NCBI RefSeq assembly: GCF_000377565.1
Contig: NZ_KB898353.1
Location: 496,001 to 560,000, forward strand
Length of the DNA: 64,000 nucleotides
Source: Rhizobium sp. 2MFCol3.1
GTDB lineage: Bacteria; Pseudomonadota; Alphaproteobacteria; Rhizobiales; Rhizobiaceae
Reading direction: 5' to 3'
Both the position numbers and the translations under genes were made by a program. This document shows, piece after piece, positions 10,050 to 17,103 of this stretch. Positions within the stretch are counted from its first letter, which is position 1, and the number at the start of each line of letters is the position of its first letter. Under the pieces are notes generated by a model that did no database searches, was not told the DNA's origin, and saw only the letters and a list, made by a program, of their open reading frames with translations.

Positions 10050-11176
10050 TGGGCGTCGAGGCAAGGGTCGTCAAGCAAACGGTCGCTCCGCTATCTTCAG
10101 TCGCGCCGCCGCCGATGGCGCTGTTGGCGGAGCTCACGCATCGCTGTCCGCTTGCCTGCCCCTATTGCTCCAATCCACTGGAACTCACGGGCATCAAGGA
10201 AGAGCTGTCGACCGAGGAGTGGATCCGTGTCTTCCAGCAAGCCGCCGAAATGGGCGTGCTCCACCTCCATCTTTCCGGCGGGGAGCCGGCCTCGCGGCGC
10301 GACCTTGTCGAGCTGACGGCAGCGGGTGCGGCCGCCGGCCTTTATACCAATCTGATTACATCGGGCGTCGGCCTGACCGAAAAGCGGCTGCTTGAGCTTG
10401 CCGATGCCGGCCTCGACCATGTTCAGCTCTCGCTGCAGGGGACGAACCCCGCAAGCGCCGATCGCGTCGGCGGTTACAAGGGCGGATACGATCGAAAGAT
10501 GGCCGTCGCCGCCTGGGTCAAGGCAAGCGGCATACCGCTGACGGTCAATGCCGTCTGCCACAAGCAGAACATGGACCAGCTGGACGATATGCTCGATCTG
10601 GCGGTGAAGCTCGGCGCCCGGCGTATCGAGATCGCCACCGTGCAGTTTCACGGCTGGGCCGAAAGAAACCGCGCCGCGCTGATGCCGACGCGCGAGCAGG
10701 TCGAGCGGGCCAACAAAACCGTCATCGAGGCCCGCAAGCGGCTGGAAGGCATTCTGGTCATCGACTATGTGCCGGCCGACCACCACTCGTCCTATCCCAA
10801 GGCATGCATGGGTGGTTGGGGACGGATCGGTTTGAACGTCACGCCTTCGGGTCGGGTTCTTCCGTGCCATGCGGCAGAGACGATCCCTTCGCTGACCTTC
10901 GACAATGTTCGCGAGAAGTCGCTGTCCGATATCTGGTATCACGGCTCCGCCTTCAACGCCTATCGCGGCGAAGACTGGATGCCGGAGCTTTGCCGCAGCT
11001 GCGACCGCAAGGCGATCGACTTCGGCGGCTGCCGCTGCCAGGCAATGGCGCTTGCCGGCGATGCCAGCGCAACCGACCCCGTCTGCATTCGCTCGCCGCT
11101 GCGCGACGCGCTGACATTGCAGGCCGACAAGGATGCGGCGGCTATCCCTGGCGAGTTTGTCTATCGCGGCCGATAG
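10049..11176 (+). CDS. pqqE: PqqE, radical SAM PqqA peptide cyclase
   Basis: A 375-residue radical SAM enzyme that forms the carbon-carbon bond between the Glu and Tyr of PqqA. The S-adenosylmethionine cluster motif CX3CX2C is at C33, C37 and C40 (HRCPLACPYC). The C-terminal SPASM region carries the auxiliary-cluster cysteines (CMGGWGRIG, VLPCHAA, LCRSCDRKAIDFGGCRC). I take ATG 10049, overlapping the pqqD stop; a GTG one codon earlier is also possible. It is the last gene of the operon and is followed by a terminator-like hairpin. Confidence 0.96.
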   Translation: MGVEARVVKQTVAPLSSVAPPPMALLAELTHRCPLACPYCSNPLELTGIKEELSTEEWIRVFQQAAEMGVLHLHLSGGEPASRRDLVELTAAGAAAGLYTNLITSGVGLTEKRLLELADAGLDHVQLSLQGTNPASADRVGGYKGGYDRKMAVAAWVKASGIPLTVNAVCHKQNMDQLDDMLDLAVKLGARRIEIATVQFHGWAERNRAALMPTREQVERANKTVIEARKRLEGILVIDYVPADHHSSYPKACMGGWGRIGLNVTPSGRVLPCHAAETIPSLTFDNVREKSLSDIWYHGSAFNAYRGEDWMPELCRSCDRKAIDFGGCRCQAMALAGDASATDPVCIRSPLRDALTLQADKDAAAIPGEFVYRGR

Positions 11177-11238
11177 AGGGTTGTCCTCAAGCTTTGCGAA
11201 ATCACACGCCGTTGGAAAACCGGCGGCGCGGATCGCGG

Positions 11239-11263
11239 CCGCCCGCGCGAATGCGGGCGGTTT
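11239..11263 (+). terminator. Terminator-like hairpin after pqqE
   Basis: Perfect 8-bp GC-rich stem CCGCCCGC / GCGGGCGG (11239-11246 and 11253-11260) followed by only TTT. It separates the pqq operon from the PHO-box promoter downstream. Confidence 0.6.
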
Positions 11264-11308
11264 GCCGTCCCACAACTCTGTGATGTCATACATCCCACGT
11301 TAACAATT

Positions 11309-11326
11309 GTGTCACGAAAGTGTCAT
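11309..11326 (+). promoter_or_regulatory. PHO box (PhoB-binding site) upstream of an ABC importer
   Basis: GTGTCAC-GAAA-GTGTCAT is two TGTCA half-sites repeated with an exact 11-base period, the architecture of the PhoB consensus (CTGTCAT-N4-CTGTCAT). A -10-like TATAAG at 11337-11342 lies 10 bases downstream of the box, the usual PhoB promoter spacing. The ATPase start codon follows at 11370. Phosphate-starvation control of the three genes at 11370-15142 is inferred. Confidence 0.7.
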
Positions 11327-11369
11327 TCCGTCTGACTATAAGCGGCTAAATTTCTTTCCGTTGATAGTC

Positions 11370-12443
11370 ATGATAACCAATTTTTCTGCACAACCAGCCG
11401 CCGTGTCGGTGTCGGGTCTCAGCCTGCATTTTGGCTCAAACACCGTTCTTGATAACGTCGATCTCGCGCTTGAAAAGGGCAAGGTTCTTGCACTGCTCGG
11501 CCCGTCCGGCTGCGGCAAGACCACGCTCCTGCGGCTGGTCGCCGGCCTGCTGGCGCCGACCAAGGGCAGCGTAAAGATTAACGGAAGCGTGGTGGCCGAT
11601 GCTGCCGGTGGCCTGTTCGTGCCACCGGAAAAGCGCGGCCTCGGTATGGTGTTTCAGGACTATGCGCTCTGGCCGCATTTGAGCGTCGCGGACAATATTG
11701 CCTTTCCGCTGGAGATGCGCGGCGTCGGTCGCAAAGACTGCGAGCGGCGCGTTGCGGCGGCGCTTGAACGGGTCGGTCTCGGCGGTTTCGGCGCCCGGCG
11801 CATCAGCGACATGTCCGGCGGGCAGCAGCAGCGCGTTGCAATCGCCCGCGCCATCGTCGCCGAGCCGGCAATCGTCCTTTTCGATGAGCCTATGTCGAAC
11901 CTCGACCGCGAGCTTCGCGAGACCATGGTGCGTGAGATCGGCGCGTTGATGTCGGATCTCGGCCTCACTGCCATCTATGTCACCCATGATCAAAGCGAGG
12001 CGTTTTCGCTGGCCGATCAGGTTGCCGTTATGCGTGGCGGCGTCATCGAGCAGATGGCGGCGCCCGAAACGCTGGTGAGCGCGCCGGCGACGCCCGAAGT
12101 GGCGGAATTCCTGCGCCTCGGCTGTGTCGTTCCCGTCGCCCGCGATGAGAGCGGCCTTCGTCTCAACCAAACCGGCATCGTGCTGAAGGACGACAATGCC
12201 CCCACCGGCGCGACCCATGTGCTGCTGCCGTCTCAGGCCGTGCGCCTGACATCGGCGGAGGGCTTTCCCGCCGAGGTCGTCCACTCGCAGTTTCGTGGCG
12301 ATGGCTATCTGACCACGGTCGCGCTGGGCGCCCGGCCGGCTGCAAGCGAGCTCACATTCTTGGCGCGTCAGCGCGCTGTCGCGGGTGAGGTCGTCAACCT
12401 CGCCATCGATAGCGGAGACATGCGCTGGTTCACGCGTAACTGA
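11370..12443 (+). CDS. ABC importer ATP-binding protein (Fbp/Afu/AEP-type)
   Basis: A 357-residue ATPase of the CUT1/ferric/AEP importer type. The ABC domain has Walker A GPSGCGKTT, signature MSGGQQQRVAIARA, Walker B IVLFDEP and the switch His in YVTHDQSEA. A C-terminal regulatory OB-like domain follows (about residues 240-357). I chose ATG 11370 (MITNFSAQ); a frame open from 11307 would overlap the PHO box. It is the first gene of a three-gene operon with a binding protein and a fused permease. It resembles afuC/fbpC and phnT; the substrate cannot be fixed from the ATPase. Confidence 0.9.
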   Translation: MITNFSAQPAAVSVSGLSLHFGSNTVLDNVDLALEKGKVLALLGPSGCGKTTLLRLVAGLLAPTKGSVKINGSVVADAAGGLFVPPEKRGLGMVFQDYALWPHLSVADNIAFPLEMRGVGRKDCERRVAAALERVGLGGFGARRISDMSGGQQQRVAIARAIVAEPAIVLFDEPMSNLDRELRETMVREIGALMSDLGLTAIYVTHDQSEAFSLADQVAVMRGGVIEQMAAPETLVSAPATPEVAEFLRLGCVVPVARDESGLRLNQTGIVLKDDNAPTGATHVLLPSQAVRLTSAEGFPAEVVHSQFRGDGYLTTVALGARPAASELTFLARQRAVAGEVVNLAIDSGDMRWFTRN

Positions 12444-12471
12444 AGCATATCAAACACTTATGGAGGCAAAT

Positions 12472-13434
12472 ATGAGCAGATCATTTCTTGGTGCGGGCTT
12501 CGCCCTTATCGCCGGCGTACTTGCGGCAGGCGTCGCCCACGCTGACATCACCGTCTATTCTGCCGGCCCCGGCAGCCTGATCGAGAAGCTTGCCGCCGGC
12601 TACACCAAGCAGACCGGCCACAAGGTCGAAGTGTTCCAGGCAACGACCGGCAAGATCATGGCGCGCATCGAAGCCGAAGCCGCCAATCCTGTCGTCGACG
12701 TGCTGATTTCGGCCTCTTGGGATACGGCGACCGATTTCACCAAGCGCGGCTGGCTGGTGTCCTACACGAGCCCGAACGCCGCCAAGGTTCCTAATTTCCT
12801 CAAGTCCGAGACCGCGGTTGCCCAGGGCGTTTCCGCGCTCGGCATCGCCTGGAACCCGGCAAGCAACACGCCGAAGCCGACCGAATGGGCCGACCTCGCA
12901 AAGCCTGAGTACAAGGACCTCGTGAACCTGCCGGATCCCTCGCAGTCGGGCGCAAGCTTCGAACTGGTGGCCGCGCTTGCCGGTAGCCAGGGCTGGGATC
13001 TCTTCTCCAAGCTCGATGCCAACGGCGCCGTTGTCGCCGGCGCCAATGCCGAAGCACTGAACCCGGTTCTGCAGGGTGCGAAGGCCGCCGTATTCGGCGC
13101 GGTCGACTACATCTCGCTCGCGGGCAAGGCAAAGGGCGAGTCGATCGACGTGATCTTCCCGGCTTCCGGCACTGTCGTCGCGCCGCGCCCGGCGATGATC
13201 CTCAACTGGTCGAAGCATCAGGATGAAGCCAAGCAGTTCATCGACTACATGCTGTCCGACGAAGGCCAGAAGCTGGTCGCCGCCACCTACCTGATGCCTG
13301 CCCGCAGCGACATCCCGGCAAACCGCCCGCTGGTTGCCGATCTCAAGGTTCTGCAGATCGACGCCACTGCCGTCTACGGTAAGCGTGACGAGACGCTGAA
13401 GGAATTCGGCAAGATCTTCGCCGCCGGCAACTGA
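12472..13434 (+). CDS. ABC importer periplasmic binding protein (Afu/Fbp/AEP family)
   Basis: A 320-residue secreted binding protein. It has a Sec signal peptide (about residues 1-25, cleavage after AHA) and a strong GGAGG ribosome-binding site 5 bases before ATG 12472. The mature part has the fold of family-1/6 extracellular solute-binding proteins (ITVYSAGPGSLIEKLAAGY, later VIFPASGTVVAPRPAMIL). I do not see the adjacent tyrosine pair that binds Fe3+ in FbpA-type proteins, so ferric iron is doubtful. With a PHO box in front of the operon, a phosphorylated or phosphonate ligand is a reasonable alternative: AfuA of Actinobacillus has been described as a hexose-phosphate binder. Confidence 0.88.
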   Translation: MSRSFLGAGFALIAGVLAAGVAHADITVYSAGPGSLIEKLAAGYTKQTGHKVEVFQATTGKIMARIEAEAANPVVDVLISASWDTATDFTKRGWLVSYTSPNAAKVPNFLKSETAVAQGVSALGIAWNPASNTPKPTEWADLAKPEYKDLVNLPDPSQSGASFELVAALAGSQGWDLFSKLDANGAVVAGANAEALNPVLQGAKAAVFGAVDYISLAGKAKGESIDVIFPASGTVVAPRPAMILNWSKHQDEAKQFIDYMLSDEGQKLVAATYLMPARSDIPANRPLVADLKVLQIDATAVYGKRDETLKEFGKIFAAGN

Positions 13435-13462
13435 GACTGAAGAATAATCGAGACTGAAGAGC

Positions 13463-15142
13463 ATGAAAGCGAACGGCGCAGCCGGCACCGGGCCGATAGC
13501 ATGGGTGGCGACATCGGGTTTGATTGTCGTCGTGGCCGTGCCGTTCGTCTTCATCGTCCTCCAGGCGATTTTCCCTGAACTGGGGCGGAGTTCTCTTGCC
13601 GCCCCGTTCCTGCACCTTCCCGAGATGCTGTCCGATCCCAAGCTTTTGCGGATGGGCGGCAATTCGGTCATTCTCGGCATCTGCGTCATGTTGGCGGCCG
13701 CATTGCTGGCCGTGCCGCTGGCGGTCTTTCGCGCCTTGTTCAAGGTGCCCTTTGCGATCTTCTGGGACGTGGCGCTGCTCGTTCCCTTCATGATCCCGCC
13801 CTATATCGCGACGCTCGGCTGGATCATGACGCTGCAGCCGCGCGGCTACCTGCAGCAGTTGACCGGCATTCACCTTGCGCCGTTCCTGTTTTCCCTGGCG
13901 GGGATGACGACGGTGATGGCGCTCAACACGTTTCCGTTGGTCTATTTCGCGGTCTCGCGCACCATCGAAGCGGTCGGAGCGCGCTATGCCGATGTGGGCC
14001 GCGTGTTCGGCGCTTCTTCCTGGCGTGCTTTCTGGCGCATCACGCTGCCGCTATCGACCCCGGGGCTGGCCGCCAGCCTGCTTCTGGTCTTCGCCGCGGC
14101 GATCGAGGAATATGGTACGCCGGCAGCCCTTGGGCGGCGGTCCGGTTTCGATGTGCTGGTGACCGAGATCGATCTTCGCATTTCCGACTGGCCGATCGAC
14201 CTTGCCGGTGCCGCCGTCTTCTCGCTGATGCTGGTGATCCTGTCGCTTGCCGCCTTCATGGCGCAGCGCTGGATCCTCGCGCGCCGCTCCTATGTGACAA
14301 CAGGCGGCAAGCCGCAGGCCAAGGACAAGCGCCCGCTCGGGATGCTGACCATTCCGGTTCTCATCCTATTCGGCCTCGTGACGACGCTTGCCACCGTCAT
14401 CCCGCTTCTGGCAATCCTGGCGACCGCGCTGTCGAACACGATCTCCGGCGGCCTTGCCGTCAGCAACCTCGGCCTCTCCAATTTCGCCGCGATCGCCGAC
14501 AACAGCGCCGGTGCGTTGCGGGCGCTCGGCAACAGCTTCGCGCTCGGGTTGGGCACGGCGCTGCTGACCGGCATCCTCGGGGCCGTCTCGGCCTACGCAG
14601 TGGCTAAAACCCGGTTCCGCGGACGCATGATGCTCGATCTTCTGACGGCCTTGCCGAACGCTTTGCCCGGCGTCGTCGTCGCAGTCGGGCTCATCCTGGC
14701 GTGGAACCAGCCGGTGCTGCCGATCACGCCTTACAACACGCCGCTTATCCTGCTTCTCGCCTATTGCTGCATCCTGCTCCCGCAGCCGATGCGCTACACC
14801 ACCGCGGCGCTGCACCAGATCGGCGACAATCTCGAAGCCGCCGCACGCGTTTGCGGCGCCAGCGCTTTCACCGCCTTTCGCCGCATCCTCTTGCCGCTGA
14901 TCGCGCCGAGCCTGGTTACGGCGATGCTGCTCGTCTTCGCGGTCGCCACCCGCGAGCTCGTCGCGTCGATCCTAGTCGCGCCTGTCGGCATGCAGACGAT
15001 TTCGGTCTTCATCTGGCGGCAGTTCGAGCAGGGATCGATCGGTCTCGGCATGGCGATGGCCTTCGTCACCGTCGTGCTGACGACGCTGATCCCGCTGGTG
15101 CTGCTGTCGCTGCTGAGGCGAAGCGGGCTGGTCGCGGAGTAG
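13463..15142 (+). CDS. ABC importer fused double permease
   Basis: A 559-residue inner-membrane protein made of two permease halves of about six helices each. Both halves carry an EAA loop for docking the ATPase: ARYADVGRVFGASSWRAFWR in the first and EAAARVCGASAFTAFRRIL in the second. This fused layout is typical of FbpB/AfuB-type importers; many phosphonate systems use two separate permeases instead. It lies 28 bases after the binding protein gene and completes the operon. Confidence 0.9.
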   Translation: MKANGAAGTGPIAWVATSGLIVVVAVPFVFIVLQAIFPELGRSSLAAPFLHLPEMLSDPKLLRMGGNSVILGICVMLAAALLAVPLAVFRALFKVPFAIFWDVALLVPFMIPPYIATLGWIMTLQPRGYLQQLTGIHLAPFLFSLAGMTTVMALNTFPLVYFAVSRTIEAVGARYADVGRVFGASSWRAFWRITLPLSTPGLAASLLLVFAAAIEEYGTPAALGRRSGFDVLVTEIDLRISDWPIDLAGAAVFSLMLVILSLAAFMAQRWILARRSYVTTGGKPQAKDKRPLGMLTIPVLILFGLVTTLATVIPLLAILATALSNTISGGLAVSNLGLSNFAAIADNSAGALRALGNSFALGLGTALLTGILGAVSAYAVAKTRFRGRMMLDLLTALPNALPGVVVAVGLILAWNQPVLPITPYNTPLILLLAYCCILLPQPMRYTTAALHQIGDNLEAAARVCGASAFTAFRRILLPLIAPSLVTAMLLVFAVATRELVASILVAPVGMQTISVFIWRQFEQGSIGLGMAMAFVTVVLTTLIPLVLLSLLRRSGLVAE

Positions 15143-15346
15143 TTTACCGCTTCGGTGCGGACCCTGAGAGGGCGGCCAACCCCCTCGTTTTGTCCACAGC
15201 GTATATGGGCTTTGCCGGAGCAGGCCGTCTCCGCTTGACGATTATCCTTGCCGATCGGCTCGATTTCCCCATTGTTTTTATGGGTATATCCACTCGATTC
15301 GTTCGCCACGGCGGCGAAACGGGGACGACGGCAGAGATCAGGGATA

Positions 15347-16315
15347 ATGGCAGAACAGTTCGACATGTTCTCGGGCGGCGCAAGCCAGTCCTCTGGACAA
15401 ACCGCACGCAAGGTATCGCTGAAGAGGCAGCCTCCAAGCGATGTCAGCGAGCAGGGCATGGTCGATTGCCTGCTTGAAACAGGTCGCTACCGGATTTTGA
15501 AGAAGCTTGAGCCGCGCGCCGTCGCAGCAACGCCACGCCCCGGCTTTCCGCTCCGTGGCGTCATCCTCGATACCGAAACCACCGGTCTCAGCCACCGCAA
15601 GGATGAGATCATCGAGATCGGCGTCATCGCTTTCAGCTTCGACCACGATGGCAATATCGGCAACGTGACCGGTGTTTACGGCGGCATGCAGCAGCCCACG
15701 GTGACGATACCTTCAGAGATCACCAAGCTGACTGGTATCACCGATGCGATGGTTGCGGGCCAGGAGATCGATCTGGCGGCTTTGAAGGCCCTGATCGAAC
15801 CCGCCGACCTGATCATCGCCCATAATGCCGGCTTCGACCGGCCATTCTGTGAGGCCTTCTCGCAGATTTTCGCCGGCAAGGCCTGGGCCTGCTCCAACGC
15901 GGAAATTGACTGGTCGGCCCGTGGTTTCGAGGGGACGAAGCTTGGTTATCTTGTCGGGCAGGCGGGCTATTTTCACGATGGCCATCGCGCGGTCGACGAT
16001 TGCTTCGCTTTGCTCGAAGTGCTTTGCCAGAATGCGGGTGCCGGCACCGCGTTTTCGGAACTCTATGCGGCCAGCCAGCATGCACGCATCCGCATCTATG
16101 CGGAAAACAGCCCCTTCGACATGAAGGATCACCTGAAGGCGCGCGGCTATCGCTGGTCCGACGGCAGTGACGGCCGCCCGAAGTCGTGGTGGGTCGAGGT
16201 GGATGAGGACGCGCTCGAGGATGAACTCGCCTTTCTCCGGTCGGATATCTACCGGTGGCCGGACGCCGATCCGCCAATCCGGCGCCTGACGGCCTTCGAT
16301 CGCTTCAGGGCGTAA
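15347..16315 (+). CDS. DEDDh 3'-5' exonuclease (DNA polymerase III epsilon-like) with clamp-binding-like N-terminus
   Basis: A 322-residue exonuclease. The DEDDh motifs are visible: D75 and E77 in VILDTETTG, the HNAGFDRPF block and the final HRAVDD block with its catalytic His and Asp. It is longer than a bare epsilon domain; a C-terminal tail of about 60 residues (LKARGYRWSDG..SWWVEV) is a conserved extension in alphaproteobacterial members as far as I recall. The extreme N-terminus is MAEQFDMF, in which QFDMF (residues 4-8) fits the beta-clamp-binding consensus Q-x-x-[LM]-F. A repair or proofreading role is inferred. It is not dnaQ itself. An upstream in-frame ATG at 15248 seems too long. 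Confidence 0.88.
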   Translation: MAEQFDMFSGGASQSSGQTARKVSLKRQPPSDVSEQGMVDCLLETGRYRILKKLEPRAVAATPRPGFPLRGVILDTETTGLSHRKDEIIEIGVIAFSFDHDGNIGNVTGVYGGMQQPTVTIPSEITKLTGITDAMVAGQEIDLAALKALIEPADLIIAHNAGFDRPFCEAFSQIFAGKAWACSNAEIDWSARGFEGTKLGYLVGQAGYFHDGHRAVDDCFALLEVLCQNAGAGTAFSELYAASQHARIRIYAENSPFDMKDHLKARGYRWSDGSDGRPKSWWVEVDEDALEDELAFLRSDIYRWPDADPPIRRLTAFDRFRA

Positions 16316-16480
16316 CTCTCTTATATCGCCGATAGGTGGACCTCTGCATTTCATGCATGGGTGGCGTGATGCATTGTCGCTGTTTTGCTCAAAAAGAAGC
16401 ACCTATATTAGCGACATCAAACGACGCCGGAGCCAATCACGGTTGCTGACGTCAAACGAACCTCAGGAAAGGGGATCATC

Positions 16481-16627
16481 ATGAACGTAGCACGCAGCCT
16501 GAACAACTGGCGCAAGTACCGTCAGACCGTCACCGAACTTGGCCGCATGAGCAACCGCGAACTGAACGACCTCGGCATCGACCGCGGCGACATTCGCGCC
16601 GTAGCCCGCGCTTCGGTAGCGCTCTAG
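16481..16627 (+). CDS. DUF1127 small protein (48 aa), CcaF1-like
   Basis: A 48-residue Arg-rich protein of the DUF1127 (YjiS-like) family. The signature NNWRKYRQTVTELGRMSNRE and LNDLGIDRGDIRAVAR is complete. The start at ATG 16481 has AAAGGGGA upstream. DUF1127 proteins are small RNA-binding or stress-related proteins in alphaproteobacteria. In Rhodobacter sphaeroides the family member CcaF1 (RSP_6037) is encoded directly upstream of, and co-transcribed with, four CcsR small RNAs. Here too four CUCCUCCC-loop hairpins follow, 178 bases after the stop, with one intrinsic terminator in between. Confidence 0.93.
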   Translation: MNVARSLNNWRKYRQTVTELGRMSNRELNDLGIDRGDIRAVARASVAL

Positions 16628-16651
16628 GCCTTTCGAAAAGACATTAAATCC

Positions 16652-16684
16652 GGAAACGCCCGCTTGATCGCAGCGGGCGTTTCC
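16652..16684 (+). terminator. Strong hairpin after the DUF1127 gene
   Basis: Perfect 13-bp stem (16652-16664 pairs with 16672-16684) with a 7-base loop. The 3' arm ends in TTTCC and a GTTTT follows at 16686-16690, so termination may be partial. Read-through would place the four downstream hairpins on the DUF1127 transcript. Confidence 0.8.
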
Positions 16685-16804
16685 GCGTTTTGGCCCGCAA
16701 ATTACCTGACATAGAGGTCGAATTTTATTCCATGCGCATAACGCATAGCTGCACTGCACAATGATGCCTAGAAAATGAACAGGAATTGGATATAGTCAAT
16801 TTCA

Positions 16805-16838
16805 ACGAAGCGATGCACCTCCTCCCGCAAAGCTTCGT
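16805..16838 (+). ncRNA. CUCCUCCC-loop hairpin RNA 1 (cuckoo/CcsR-type)
   Basis: 7-bp stem ACGAAGC / GCTTCGT (16805-16811 and 16832-16838) with a 20-base loop containing CCTCCTCCC at 16818-16826. The loop is complementary to Shine-Dalgarno-like GGGAGGAGG. Structure and motif match the cuckoo/CcsR family. The true 5' and 3' ends are unknown. Confidence 0.8.
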
Positions 16839-16841
16839 GGT

Positions 16842-16876
16842 TCAGGCGCCCCACTCCTCCTCCCAGGGTCGCCTGA
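16842..16876 (+). ncRNA. CUCCUCCC-loop hairpin RNA 2 (cuckoo/CcsR-type)
   Basis: 7-bp stem TCAGGCG / CGCCTGA (16842-16848 and 16870-16876) with loop motif CTCCTCCTCCC at 16854-16864. It begins four bases after hairpin 1. The stem sequence differs from the other three while the loop is kept, which indicates selection on structure and loop. Confidence 0.82.
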
Positions 16877-16877
16877 G

Positions 16878-16910
16878 GAACAACAGCACTCCTCCTCCCA
16901 GCTGTTGTTC
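16878..16910 (+). ncRNA. CUCCUCCC-loop hairpin RNA 3 (cuckoo/CcsR-type)
   Basis: Perfect 10-bp stem GAACAACAGC / GCTGTTGTTC (16878-16887 and 16901-16910) enclosing the 13-base loop ACTCCTCCTCCCA. It begins one base after hairpin 2. Confidence 0.85.
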
Positions 16911-16921
16911 GGTTCTTTTCG

Positions 16922-16957
16922 AAAGCCTGCCGCACCTCCTCCCGCGGCAGGCTTTTT
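16922..16957 (+). ncRNA. CUCCUCCC-loop hairpin RNA 4, also the array terminator
   Basis: Perfect 12-bp stem AAAGCCTGCCGC / GCGGCAGGCTTT (16922-16933 and 16944-16955) with the 10-base loop ACCTCCTCCC, running into TTTTT. It therefore combines the conserved anti-Shine-Dalgarno loop with a Rho-independent terminator that ends the array. Confidence 0.87.
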
Positions 16958-17103
16958 CGATTCTGGGCCATACTTATCGACGGAAAACTGACGTTCGATG
17001 CGATGATGTGTTGACACTGTGGTCACACCCGGACCGCTGTATCCGCGGCCGGAACTGTGCGATGAAGCATGAATTCGTCAATCACGCTTCCACGGTGCAC
17101 ATC

